From Ascarosepion bandense (lineage: Eukaryota; Mollusca; Cephalopoda; Sepiida; Sepiidae): 64,000 nt of DNA. Within the stretch, counting starts at the first letter, position 1. Every line of letters starts with the position of its first letter. The stretch is taken from assembly GCA_037127315.1 (NCBI GenBank), contig JBBBDQ010000310.1, forward strand, positions 1,125,001 to 1,189,000, in the 5' to 3' direction. Position numbers and translations under genes: made by a program. Positions 50,101 to 53,362 of this stretch are shown piece after piece. The notes under the pieces are model-generated. The model was given only the letters and a program-made list of their open reading frames with translations. It searched no databases and was not told the origin of the DNA.

Positions 50101-50919
50101 AAAGCAAAAAAGAATGTATTTATTTAAAACATTCAAAATGTTTCACCAACAACAGCAATAATATACTTCTTTTCAGAGCTATAACGCAAAGTTCAAAACT
50201 CACACACATATGCAAAAAAATCAGAAAAAAATATTTAAAAAGTTATTTAGCTTTTTAAACCAGATGGTTTTTGTGCTTCATTCTTCTTAGATCTTAGTTT
50301 TTGTTTTTAATTTTTACATTTTTAACGCGCTCCAGATTTTTTGCAGAGTGCATTTTTTTCTTTCGTTTTTTTTTCCTTCGAAATAATGTCAAGTTAAAAC
50401 AAAAAATTACGTTTACTTAAAAAATAAAATAAATTAGAAAAAGTTTTCGTGATCTTTGGAATCAACCTAGGATGAAGGTTAAGTTTTAGGATTGATTGCT
50501 TCAAGCAATTTGCTTGTTTTTCTTGTATCACATGATGTGGAACACGAAGATAATTTTTAAAGTTATAATTTACGTTGCCACACATCAGAAAAAATTAACT
50601 AAAAACTTAAAGTAACCTTCGGTGCTAAAAGTAAAATACATTCATTAAAAAAAGCAGTTAGTTTTATGTTGCCTAGAAAAACGTGGTAATTTTGTAAGTT
50701 ACCGAGGCAAGCAATGTTTTAATAAATTTTTCAGAATAATTTTTTCTTTTAATTAAACAAGTGTCTTTATTTTTTTAAACTCACCTTTTGAGAAGTAGCA
50801 AGCCACAGCCAGAGACGACGCCAAGTGCTAAATTTTTTCATTTCACTAAAGTTATAAGACATCTCTGGACTGGCATAACGAGAAACTAGAGGACTACGAT
50901 AAGCCATAAACTGCTCCAT
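12955..50919 (-). CDS. ADSL: Adenylosuccinate lyase, complete 13-exon gene
   Basis: Cytosolic homotetrameric fumarase/aspartase-superfamily enzyme. It cleaves SAICAR to AICAR in de novo purine synthesis and adenylosuccinate to AMP plus fumarate. Coding exons (minus strand, high to low): 50785-50919, 44214-44417, 33592-33636, 28361-28440, 27519-27690, 26284-26330, 23150-23240, 22946-23015, 22156-22303, 16079-16169, 15480-15569, 13739-13915, 12955-13041. They total 1437 nt, 478 aa plus stop; human ADSL is 484 aa and also has 13 exons. All junction phases agree, with AG acceptors and GT donors except a GC donor after exon 3. Expected catalytic residues are present: His80 (RHDVMAH), His153 (YTHLQ) and Ser283 in the signature loop [11 protein letters not shown]. 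The start is the first in-frame ATG; MEQFM precedes the conserved [15 protein letters not shown]. UTRs are not resolved. The introns are heavily invaded by mobile elements. Confidence 0.97.
13739..13915 (-). CDS. ADSL: ADSL exon 12
   Basis: Acceptor CTTTCAG|GAGTGT; donor CAATCAG|GTTGGC, a weaker site. Encodes [20 protein letters not shown], then [10 protein letters not shown] and the C-terminal helical region; 59 codons. Confidence 0.95.
14120..14725. repeat. Dispersed repeat with (TA)n and a duplicated internal unit
   Basis: Begins with (TA)n and an aaggcaagatgtttgtgtgt block whose inverse lies at about 61700-61830. Two diverged units (about 14300-14460 and 14580-14710) share ggaaatcgatacccc-like, tcagcccttttat, ttgctctaa and tagttcttagtctcag-like segments. 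It lies in ADSL intron 11. The family is unknown. Confidence 0.6.
14731..14985 (-). mobile_element. tRNA-derived SINE (family 1), 5'-truncated
   Basis: Minus-strand copy of the SINE at 28903-29170: shared acccttgggaaagtatt, ttggcaaccagtctac and the terminal cttaactgactgactga tail. Only the B-box side of the tRNA head remains. It contains the palindrome catgtctcgaaagagacatg. Located in ADSL intron 11. Confidence 0.85.
15480..15569 (-). CDS. ADSL: ADSL exon 11
   Basis: Acceptor GTTTTAG|CTCATC, donor CGTCAG|GTGGGT; 30 codons. Encodes [20 protein letters not shown], highly conserved. Confidence 0.96.
16079..16169 (-). CDS. ADSL: ADSL exon 10
   Basis: Acceptor TATGCAG|GCGGCT, donor CCTGAG|GTAAAG; 91 nt. 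Encodes [15 protein letters not shown] and [11 protein letters not shown], aligned to human RICLAEAFLTADTIL and NISEGLVVYPK. Confidence 0.95.
16170..16903. other. ADSL intron 9, no feature recognised
   Basis: Plain AT-rich intron sequence between exon 10 and the LINE poly(T) end. Confidence 0.6.
16904..18475 (-). mobile_element. CR1-like LINE, 5'-truncated, minus strand
   Basis: The poly(T) run at 16904 marks the 3' end. The frame 17085-17480 reads [20 protein letters not shown] and [20 protein letters not shown], equal to the C-terminus of the 30-kb LINE. Reverse-transcriptase parts follow to about 18471, where the LINE aligns with gatatgctaacgaccatca. An unrelated segment of about 290 bp (17711-18004) interrupts it. 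Confidence 0.85.
17711..18004. mobile_element. Unclassified 294-bp insertion in the LINE
   Basis: Interrupts the LINE between cattagcatg and cccacctc. Flanks read CCCTATTAG and CCCCATTAG on the minus strand, compatible with a diverged 8-9 bp target duplication. No clear terminal inverted repeats, coding frame or poly(A) tail. Confidence 0.5.
18480..19470. other. ADSL intron 9, no assignable element
   Basis: A frame at 19175-19525 has no domain I recognise and overlaps the left arm of the fold-back repeat. Nothing else supported. Confidence 0.4.
19475..19845. repeat. Fold-back (inverted) repeat, arms about 150 bp
   Basis: Arms about 19493-19643 and 19679-19827 are near reverse complements. 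Paired landmarks: aaaatggatagcacatgtaa with ttacatgtgctatccatttt, caaacaaaaggcaagaaagg with ccttccttgccttttgtttg, and caatactggaaag with ctttccagtattg. Spacer about 35 bp. Looks like a fold-back MITE; lies in ADSL intron 9. Confidence 0.9.
20325..21424 (+). mobile_element. mariner transposon, 1.1 kb, degenerate transposase
   Basis: TA target sites flank terminal inverted repeats: left TTAGGACTTTGAATAAGTTC, and the right end reads on the minus strand TTAGGACCTTGAATAATTTC. Broken plus-strand frames include [33 protein letters not shown] (second catalytic Asp) and [12 protein letters not shown] (third Asp region). Several frameshifts and stops mean it is inactive. Located in ADSL intron 9. Confidence 0.92.
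21427..22155. other. ADSL intron 9, no feature recognised
   Basis: AT-rich, no element identified. Confidence 0.55.
22156..22303 (-). CDS. ADSL: ADSL exon 9, signature loop
   Basis: Acceptor ATTCTAG|GTTCAA, donor GCAAACAG|GTAACT. Carries the fumarate-lyase signature [17 protein letters not shown] with the catalytic serine (Ser283), then [12 protein letters not shown]. Confidence 0.97.
22946..23015 (-). CDS. ADSL: ADSL exon 8
   Basis: Acceptor TTTCTAG|ATTTGC, donor CAAATTG|GTAAAT. Encodes [19 protein letters not shown]. The preceding intron is only 134 bp, the shortest in the gene. Confidence 0.96.
23150..23240 (-). CDS. ADSL: ADSL exon 7
   Basis: Acceptor CCTTACAG|GAACTA, donor CATAAA|GTAAGT. 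Encodes [20 protein letters not shown] and the start of the long central helix. A fold-back repeat lies about 400 bp upstream in the transcript sense. Confidence 0.96.
23636..24385. repeat. Complex fold-back repeat in ADSL intron 6
   Basis: Block A (about 23643-23765, acaggggtagtattctgcta to cgacataaatggtgaaagtt) has an inverted copy at about 23913-24045 and a further direct copy at 24272-24380. Block B (about 23783-23890, gtagggtcggtgtagcatca) has an inverted copy at about 24160-24268. Order is A, B, A-inverted, unique, B-inverted, A. A (GA)n run is at 24174-24190. No coding capacity; probably a non-autonomous fold-back DNA transposon with nested rearrangement. Confidence 0.9.
24409..24865 (+). 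repeat. About 150-bp tandem repeat, 3 units, joined to a LINE tail
   Basis: Units start near 24409, 24585 and 24735. Each has cggttcacactccaccc, attgaacagg, ccctgtttagga and a pyrimidine-rich end (ctttctcttttccaatct). They run straight into the LINE tail at 24866, so they may be the 3' UTR repeats of a LINE subfamily. Confidence 0.85.
24866..24935 (+). mobile_element. LINE 3' tail with poly(A)
   Basis: atgtagccccctgcacacca, then gccttgcttggggtgatgtg and poly(A), matching the ends at 1470, 11252 and 32690. Confidence 0.8.
24936..26283. other. ADSL intron 6, no feature recognised
   Basis: AT-rich, with poly(A) runs near 25988. Short frames here lack recognisable domains. Confidence 0.5.
26284..26330 (-). 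CDS. ADSL: ADSL exon 6 (47-nt small exon)
   Basis: Encodes [15 protein letters not shown] plus two bases of the next Lys codon. Acceptor TTACAAG|GTTGAA, donor CAAAAA|GTAAGT. Matches human VEQLDKMVTEKAGFK. Confidence 0.95.
26331..27518. other. ADSL intron 5, no feature recognised
   Basis: No repeat or coding homology seen. Confidence 0.5.
27519..27690 (-). CDS. ADSL: ADSL exon 5
   Basis: Acceptor TTCTAG|ACCAGC completes the Gln155 codon; donor is GAGAAG|GTGAAC. Encodes [18 protein letters not shown] and the very conserved [17 protein letters not shown]. Confidence 0.97.
28361..28440 (-). CDS. ADSL: ADSL exon 4 (residues 129-155)
   Basis: Acceptor AATCAG|CTTGCA, donor TTTACA|GTAAGT. Ends after two bases of the Gln155 codon. 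Contains catalytic His153 in GYTHLQ. Confidence 0.96.
28903..29170 (+). mobile_element. tRNA-derived SINE (family 1), full-length copy
   Basis: The head has an A-box-like tagtggatattagctc and a B-box-like gagtttgaattc, then the conserved body (cccttgggaaagtatt, ttggcaaccagtctactgca) and the end cttaactgactgactga. Related copies at 14731, 45033 and 51688. Octopus SINEs of tRNA origin are known; this family name was not established. In ADSL intron 3. Confidence 0.88.
30085..30252. repeat. 84-bp tandem duplication at the LINE/mariner 5' junction
   Basis: Units 30085-30168 and 30169-30252 are nearly identical (agtggataacaccaattgca against agtggataacaccatttgca). The sequence is mariner transposase DNA; the LINE starts at the end of unit 2. 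Confidence 0.92.
30244..32499 (+). CDS. LINE ORF2 (endonuclease end plus reverse transcriptase), 5'-truncated
   Basis: The frame is open from about 30232 to the stop at 32499. Codon 1 below is the GTG at 30346; there is no true start codon because the copy is truncated. The first residues are the end of the endonuclease domain ([16 protein letters not shown], where SDH is the conserved motif). Reverse transcriptase follows: [30 protein letters not shown] (about residue 366 onward), [20 protein letters not shown] and the catalytic YADDTTVYS (Tyr at about residue 451). The C-terminus is a conserved [20 protein letters not shown] tail. The reverse-transcriptase frame has no stop, so this is the youngest LINE copy here, but it cannot be autonomous. 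Confidence 0.88.
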   Translation, partial: PKGRDSLLDLCFTSIPDSCTTRQLCPLGNSDHTVVFVNISLHSRPTHETQTSRISYCYQRADWDSFRDFLCDIPWNNVFSLPIEECASEVSSWVKAGIDAFIPAKKFQLKSHSSPWFSPACSAAIAHRNHFFQLYCNYTSDQNRRLFTSARNKCKRILNEAKMLFAARMKQRIACSKFGDKDYCRLCKRVLNKSKSTIPPLINKFEVLTSPADKAECFARRFSNNSSLDSSGVFTPDFSPRTEAQLNDVHITPSLVSKIILKLDPHKASGGDGIPTIVLKKCAPELSSVLSKLYNLCLSASCFPACWKSSSVVPIFKNTGEPSDPANYRPISLLPIFGKVFEAIINAEVVQHLTAHRLLSDKQYGFRFTRSTADMLTTITEYIYQALYRNGKARTIALDISKAFDRVWHAGLLCKLRSYGITGHLFQLIQSFLSNRTMKVVLNGHASQNYHTNAGVPQGSILGPTLFLIYINDLPDSIRAQVGLYADDTTVYSRLLQKSGVSVKANLAAEIEKDLQSILDWGKKWLVNFNVSKTKLLSINHHRQSHLPPISMDQACLPESKTLRLLGLTLSANLKWNDYIESIAKSAAMKVGSLCRAQKFFPSKSILHIYKSTIRPCIEYCCHIWSGAPAILLGLLDKVQRRVCNVIDTDLADCHRCDVASLCLFYKYFHGFCSDELRSLVLPRYEFAQDTRLATRSHPFTVKPIKFNCNFYSNSFFPRTSRLWNSLPHDCFPDGYNLQEFKCKVNRHLTH
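30244..32698 (+). mobile_element. CR1/L2/Jockey-group LINE, 5'-truncated, best copy
   Basis: Non-LTR retrotransposon inserted in the mariner at 29601-33378. It starts within the endonuclease domain, has one long open frame to 32499, and a 3' UTR ending in ttgcttggggtgaaatgatt plus poly(A) (about 32680-32698). No target duplication was found. It is the reference for the other copies here. Confidence 0.9.
33592..33636 (-). CDS. ADSL: ADSL exon 3, 45-nt microexon with GC donor (residues 114-128)
   Basis: Fifteen codons, [15 protein letters not shown], matching human DLIILRNALDLLLPK position by position. Acceptor is TTCAG|GATTTA. The donor reads CCTAAG|GCAAGT, so this is a GC-AG intron; no GT that preserves frame lies nearby. 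Confidence 0.93.
33637..34344. other. ADSL intron 2, simple repeats only
   Basis: Poly(A)/(TA)n at about 33642-33695; the rest is unremarkable AT-rich sequence up to the Gypsy target site. Confidence 0.6.
34345..34817 (-). repeat. 3' LTR of intact Gypsy
   Basis: 473 bp, matching the 5' LTR with about four substitutions. AATAAA on the minus strand at 34415-34410 is a polyadenylation signal candidate. Confidence 0.95.
34818..34845 (-). other. Polypurine tract of intact Gypsy
   Basis: Directly upstream of the 3' LTR the minus strand reads AAAATGGGAGGCCGAGGAG, purine-rich as needed for plus-strand priming. Confidence 0.7.
34846..35555 (-). other. Untranslated 3' segment of intact Gypsy
   Basis: About 700 bp between the Pol stop and the polypurine tract. 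It has poly(C) at about 34881-34890, a poly(T) run at about 35029-35048, and no env-like frame with signal peptide or membrane segment. Confidence 0.7.
35556..39443 (-). CDS. pol: Gypsy Pol polyprotein: protease, RT, RNase H, integrase (1295 aa)
   Basis: Single open frame in -1 relation to gag. Aspartic protease: [13 protein letters not shown] with DTG at residues 21-23. Reverse transcriptase: [30 protein letters not shown] and catalytic YLDD at residues 436-439. RNase [16 protein letters not shown] and [11 protein letters not shown]. Integrase: zinc-binding HHCC ([13 protein letters not shown]...CIPCQ), then core DDE with [18 protein letters not shown] (Asp at about 954) and [10 protein letters not shown] 3' acidic/Ser-rich tail of unknown role follows ([12 protein letters not shown] and similar). 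All expected catalytic residues are present. It is probably made as a Gag-Pol fusion by frameshifting. Confidence 0.96.
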   Translation of the reverse strand: MGAPNSIFIRIERRPYRALVDTGAEVSVISCRVFKKLRLGLELQKRDIKLRTANGSPLYVEGLCRLQVQIGSKSIPHDFLVVKNLNRNVILGRDWLMQNGVRMYFDLGALKIGEEYVALEEDVHISSIVRLAQKVTLRPQHLHACLGLTRLRNGRGKEYEIEQLSSGYVSNLCGISVANAVVKMPKFRKFQLLIMNNTNQTITLRRGSPLAKLERAGNITEITMPDKQNNKSPDVDLEQVHVPEEFKPEINKLLKRNRDMFVSDDKNLGRTDTVEIRIDTGTHEPIRKRPYRTPLKQRKTMDSAIDEMMQAGVIERSNSPWGFPVVLVEKKDGGKRFCVDFRALNKITKKYARPLPVIDDILASLGSARYFSKLDLKSGYWQVKLHDDDKEKSAFTCHKGLFHFNVMPFGLANAPGIFQELMSVVLQGQEDFALAYLDDILIFSNTVEDHLKHIDTVLSSLRKYNLKLKPAKCEFFKKETQYLGFKISEEGIQPDLNKVKAIKSVSTPTTVRQVRAFIGMTSYYRRFIRNFSDIAEPLVNLTRKYARFQWDDACQTAFDTLKTKLAEMVTLAYPNPNKAYRLYTDASDQSICACLSQVVYDKENRKDVEKPIYLLSHKLSDTQTRWSTIEKEAYAIHYALQKLNHYLHGATFTIYTDHRPLEHLLNSPIQNKKIQTWALSMSGYNCSIQYLKGKDNVCADLLSRAVGVNEDHIASPVDIDDRNYLVSVINSNLMELEELAAHKNVGNSSEASERPTLKGIDIIREQESDKNILDLKIRLRNGRATKAEQKRYIVMDEVVYYLSQPDDEPFIRLYVPSHLRKRVLVQYHDDSGHMGVDKTFHSIKQKYFWPCLLREINDFVGKCIPCQTRNLKKQQPPIQECDFPPFPFAKVALDVSGPYPKTHSGNQYIVTFIDMYSGWPEAFTVPNKKAETVVHLLVDEIFPRFGTPLQLLTDNGPENVNRVMKKTLEDLNIHHVTTSFYHPQSNGKVERFHRTMHDVLAKKIGNNEQSWDIYINQMLAAIRFHVSETTKFSPYYLLNGDVILPLDNILRPRRIYYGDEHHQIALQEMHRSFTLVRNNIRKARRAAIDKSRGKTKNTTFEVGDLVYYKNHQKKRKLDVRWRPYYVIIEKTGPVSYRIRDQLTGSVIKTHAEHLRAASIDEWKIPTSDRPLRKIVLAAPVESSDSDDESGAEQTDFPVHKNRHQRVESDDESDVPLMERRIMMRRKMANKNVSTIDSDDRIGGINNVSSTFEDDCSKCETSVGAKSTDRPADSTVDRNKKKEQLKSLVDLLADML
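39452..40369 (-). CDS. gag: Gypsy Gag polyprotein, 305 aa
   Basis: Structural protein that would form the retrotransposon particle and package its RNA. Start chosen at [10 protein letters not shown] (40369); the longer frame upstream only adds a poly-Lys stretch from a poly(T) run. The central part has the Gypsy capsid pattern ([41 protein letters not shown]). A CCHC zinc knuckle [14 protein letters not shown] is near the C-terminus, followed by an Arg/Gly-rich tail. The stop (TAG) is at 39454-39452. The frameshift site lies 58 nt before it. Confidence 0.93.
   Translation of the reverse strand: MEQHTFADFVQGLTLELRNVVCSVSNTLRGESFLKNIQPLACKEDGGYSAWLEDMERYFKVVRVAEEDKCQAALLTTRGAVGHYVYRLISNNPQLTWKELKTSLKEYYGLVLDPDARLVELVNIKQGRMEGVQDYMQRVVRLAEGAYVGVDGRNEVVTKQVLGFFIKGLRDREIKMAVMKDEPQTLEAAYQKALSELRWKIRLDANSEYEEEPMEICHSRRRVPIEAVSPAESNTNNNRNKNNRKVGNRGTKYKTRERERNGSVVRCWNCGKEGHIAKFCRRAPGNGRGPFVRRPTNGTRRYQRT
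39477..39518 (-). promoter_or_regulatory. -1 ribosomal frameshift cassette between Gag and Pol
   Basis: Slippery heptamer GGGAAAC (minus strand, 39518-39512) lies in the gag frame as G GGA AAC, the X XXY YYZ form. After a 9-nt spacer a 7-bp stem follows: CCGTTCG (39502-39496) pairs with CGAATGG (39483-39477), one G-U, loop 12 nt. The -1 frame is open from there through the Pol ATG into the protease. A loop CGCCC could pair with GGGCG at 39440-39436 to give a pseudoknot. Confidence 0.75.
40590..40608 (-). other. Primer binding site of intact Gypsy
   Basis: About 9 nt inside the 5' LTR the minus strand reads TGGTGCCCAGTGACTTG, starting with the TGG that pairs with a tRNA CCA end. The priming tRNA was not identified. 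Confidence 0.65.
40617..41089 (-). repeat. 5' LTR of intact Gypsy
   Basis: Starts on the minus strand at 41089 (TGTAATATAACAATCTGG) and ends at 40617. Core promoter candidate: CTATATAAAG, minus strand, 40835-40826. An AATAAA lies near its end. Confidence 0.95.
41391..42372 (-). mobile_element. mariner remnant
   Basis: Diverged terminal inverted repeats: left gttgtctggaaagttcatg, right (read inverted) gttgttcagaaagttcatg. Minus-strand frames contain [18 protein letters not shown] near 41790-41735 and, just upstream, [12 protein letters not shown] with [11 protein letters not shown], the mariner segment before WWD. Frames are broken and an AT-rich insert seems to interrupt it near 41650-41730. 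In ADSL intron 2. Confidence 0.8.
42505..42580 (+). repeat. tRNA-like SINE head
   Basis: A-box-like tagctcagaggta and B-box-like ggtttcaatcc about 35 bp apart, flanked by tRNA-like stems with mismatches. Probably a SINE or pseudo-tRNA; a functional tRNA is unlikely because the acceptor arm does not pair cleanly. Confidence 0.5.
42980..43900. repeat. Large fold-back repeat with a SINE in its centre
   Basis: Outer arms: gctaaaaatagatatt and ggaaacagtcacgtgatctg near 43028-43075 are mirrored near 43800-43860 (cagatcacatgactgtttcc-like). Inner arms: about 43258-43390 (attcagactattgccttcat, ggttgccatttgcacg) mirror about 43570-43695. The middle parts between the arms are diverged. The centre (about 43400-43560) holds a tRNA-like SINE. 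In ADSL intron 2, about 315 bp downstream of exon 2. Confidence 0.85.
43405..43490 (+). mobile_element. tRNA-derived SINE (family 2) in the fold-back centre
   Basis: A-box-like tggcccagtggatatag, then B-box-like gtaagttcattacca. The tail fades into the right arm of the fold-back. Confidence 0.55.
44214..44417 (-). CDS. ADSL: ADSL exon 2 (residues 46-113)
   Basis: Acceptor TTTTTAG|AAACTC and donor AATACT|GTGAGT, both phase 0; 68 codons. Carries [11 protein letters not shown] with catalytic His80, and the substrate-site segment [13 protein letters not shown]. Confidence 0.97.
45033..45330 (-). mobile_element. tRNA-derived SINE (family 1), near full-length, minus strand
   Basis: Same body and tail as 28903-29170. 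The head on the minus strand reads gatgcagtggatattggctc and gccaagtttgaattcc. In ADSL intron 1. Confidence 0.85.
46125..46150. repeat. (TA)n microsatellite
   Basis: About 26 bp of TA repeat directly before the LINE fragment. Confidence 0.9.
46160..46425 (+). mobile_element. CR1-like LINE fragment, left part
   Basis: Broken frames give [20 protein letters not shown], a PQGS-like segment, and [11 protein letters not shown]. It stops at ctgcaagagctgaca and resumes at 47925, so the LTR fragment between them is a later insertion or recombination product. Confidence 0.8.
46426..47924 (+). mobile_element. LTR-retroelement fragment: LTR, leader and gag start
   Basis: GC-richer than its surroundings. 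A TATA-like cataaatacagagccct lies at about 46974. A repetitive leader follows (gccattgggcgcccatcgca, gacagacaggaagtga). A tggtgccgttttaattt near 47722 could be the primer site, and a gag-like start ([18 protein letters not shown]) is at about 47750. Inverted diverged copy at 1651-2400. No 3' LTR was found. Confidence 0.65.
47750..47986 (+). pseudogene. Chimeric frame: gag N-terminus running into LINE sequence
   Basis: 78 codons. The first 58 or so resemble a Gypsy gag N-terminus (WFDLAERHL pattern). The rest ([17 protein letters not shown]) is the LINE at 47925 read out of frame. Not a real gene. Confidence 0.6.
47925..48060 (+). mobile_element. CR1-like LINE fragment, right part
   Basis: Continues the LINE of 46160-46425: frames give [29 protein letters not shown], matching residues just after YADD in the 30-kb copy. 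Confidence 0.8.
48061..50784. other. ADSL intron 1, no gene recognised
   Basis: AT-rich. Two copies of gattaccaacctag at about 49629 and 49663, a (TA)n run at 49738-49757, and a short hairpin ctactact/agtagtag at about 49850-49872. Small frames here have no recognisable domains. Confidence 0.5.
50785..50919 (-). CDS. ADSL: ADSL exon 1 (residues 1-45)
   Basis: Holds the start codon (ATG at 50919-50917) and the conserved N-terminal block [14 protein letters not shown] followed by WRRLWLWLA. The donor is AAAAG|GTGAG, phase 0. An in-frame Met at residue 5 (MAYRSP) is an alternative start. Confidence 0.95.
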
Positions 50920-51680
50920 TACCAAACAATATTAAAAATATGAAAATGTACTTTTCCCCTCAAAAGAATACTGAATATTTAACAAGATGTTCCAGTTATT
51001 TCGTCGTAGCACTTCTTTTGCACTGCACGTGGCTCGCAATTAAGAAGAGTACTAAATTTTAAAACGGTGTTACTATTGTTATCGTTTTCACTTTTCTCAG
51101 ACAGAAAAATCTGTTTTTACGACAGATTTTTCTTCCTATCTACATTAATAAATTAATCAAATTCAAAATATTTTTAAGTTCTCGTTTAATGTTGCTGCTA
51201 TTGTTCGATAAAGATAAATTTTTAGTTTTTCTGCAGCTTTGCTTCATCATTATCGTCATTTGTAGCGACGAAAAAGTGCAGTCTTCCCATTTTACGATAT
51301 AAAATAAACGGAAGCCTCAAGCACGTGGTCGTTGTAGTTGTGAACGATAAAGCAAATAAATCAAAATTCAATAAATTTGTGTTGGTTGTTCGACAAAACA
51401 ATTTAAGTACACGAACAAATTCCCCCACACAAAAAAAAGTAGTAGGATTCATTCATTGATAAATATATTGAATAATTGCTGCTGATTTTATTTTTATTTA
51501 TCTATTTTTTTACAAAGTTCAAATTTCGCTAATTTTGAAAGTGGCCCTAATGAAACTTACTTTGCTATTTTGAATTTTGCTAATTAATTTGTCAGTATTT
51601 CCACTGACAGGCACAGCAGATGTATAGTGTCCAATCAATCCAATGTAAACTTTTTTTTAAAATCGCACGTGTACTTGCTC
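50920..51680 (-). promoter_or_regulatory. ADSL 5' flank with three E-boxes
   Basis: Upstream region of ADSL. CACGTG occurs at 51026-51031, 51322-51327 and 51666-51671. In mammals purine-synthesis genes are MYC targets through such E-boxes; the link here is inference. No clear TATA box or start site could be fixed. Short ORFs in this stretch have no recognisable domain. Confidence 0.35.
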
Positions 51681-51687
51681 TTCTCTC

Positions 51688-51885
51688 CAGTTATGGGTTT
51701 GGTTGGAAGTTAAATAATAGGACATATTGGGTTCTTTAGCCTCGGCTAGCAACTAGTCTACCGCAGAAAGCAATAGCAACCTAGTGCGGGATATTCTTTT
51801 TTTGCCCAGTCAGTCATGTCTCTTTCGAGACATGATCGCCCAAAGCGTGTATCACGTGTGGCACTCAACTGATTGAATTTGCTTA
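51688..51885 (+). mobile_element. tRNA-derived SINE (family 1), 5'-truncated
   Basis: Body and tail of the family-1 SINE: agcaactagtctaccgcaga, the palindrome catgtctctttcgagacatg, and ggcactcaactgattga. Lies upstream of the ADSL start. Confidence 0.82.
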
Positions 51886-53082
51886 TTTCGATCCTATTTT
51901 TTGGTCAATCCAATCGAAGAAATATCGACTTCAAATCTTGTTTGTTACCAGCATATGCCAGAATTAAATGTTAATGGAACGAAAGGACAAACTTGAATAG
52001 ATTATCCTAGAATAAACTTTAGTTTAAAGAGATTTATTTAATTGATAAGTTCCACCGTTACATAGTTATGCTAATTTATTGATACATATATCAACTAATT
52101 TTTCTGTTAATAGCAAAAAAATGCATCCGATTGATGCTCACGGAAAAATTAAATTTATTAACAATGTTAATAACTTTAATAAATTTATTAACAATGTTAA
52201 TTTAACATTGACAATAACATCGTTTTAAAAAGTGGAAAAATTTAATAAAATAAAAACCTGATGAGAAATAGAAATTACTACTTTATTTTGCCTTTGTGGA
52301 TCGTTAACTACTCACACACTTCACTGAAATTTTTTTAAGAACTTATTGTTAGCTAATGTCAATTTTTTTTTTTTTTTTTTACTTTTTTCAATTCCAAAGA
52401 TTTCAAATTTTGACAATGACAGCTTCTTTTCAAGGTTGTACGTTACAAATTATGTTGCTAATGAAAATATGTGATTTTTTTAAAACTCAAATATCCCATT
52501 TTTTTATTCCTGCATTTAGAGTTTGCAAGGTTAAAAAATGCTTTCGAATTAAGATATTTTTAGGATTTTTATTGAGATCCTTTTTTAAAAAATCATACAA
52601 AAGAATTTGTGTCGAAGAAAAAAGCATAAAAATAAAAATAAAAAAATGATTGTCACCAACAGCAGATACTAAAGTTTAAAAGTGACTAAGGAAATGAAAA
52701 CAGCAACGATTTTTTAGGCAAAATAAAAATAAAAAAAACACGTGAAAAATAATCGTGTAAGTTTTCTAATGAATAATGTCAAGGCAAAGAGGCATTTGAA
52801 TTGTTTTTTTAGTTTTTGGGGTTTCTTTTTTAAATTCCTAAAATAAAAATTTGTCAGTGTTATGCCTGTTTGTGTAACATGGTGACATGAATATTTTTCC
52901 TATGAGGTTATTTTGTTGTATAAAACTGCAGATTTATTTAAACAAAAATTACTTTCTTTACTTAATCAAACAAAATCTTATATTTTTAAAACTTCTTTCA
53001 AATAATTATTATTGCAGATATTTTTGTATAGATGTTTGAAACAAAATGACTATTCATATGAAAGAGGTTGAAAGAATATGAT
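51886..53082. other. Intergenic, nothing recognised
   Basis: AT-rich, with a short duplication (taaatttattaacaatgtta) at about 52150-52200 and a poly(T) run at about 52362-52380. Confidence 0.55.
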
Positions 53083-53223
53083 TGTGTCATTTCTTCGGAA
53101 GCCCACGGATTAAACAAAAAACACAACGACAACTATGCTTCTACATGACAGCGTCTTTATTATCAACTAACTACATAAGTAGCGCCAAATGGTGAAAGCC
53201 CTTGTTTAGTTCCTCATGCAACA
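53083..53223 (-). repeat. 3' LTR of Mag-like Gypsy
   Basis: Starts TGTGTCATTTCTTCGG and ends CTCATGCAACA on the plus strand. Lacks 15 bp that are present in the other LTR (near 53188). Confidence 0.9.
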
Positions 53224-53362
53224 TCTTCCCTTTTCTCAAAGACAAACAAAAAAAAAGAAAGTCTGATAAGAATTAAAATAAAATATATAAAGTAAAGTGA
53301 CCTAGGCATTCATTGGGCTGACTACCCTCTTGCCTAACAGGGATTATTCTGCCCTTTTCACT

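Noticed and set aside
51222..51452. 76-residue frame upstream of ADSL as a gene
   Set aside because: Low complexity (Thr run), no domain, no splice or start context; probably chance.
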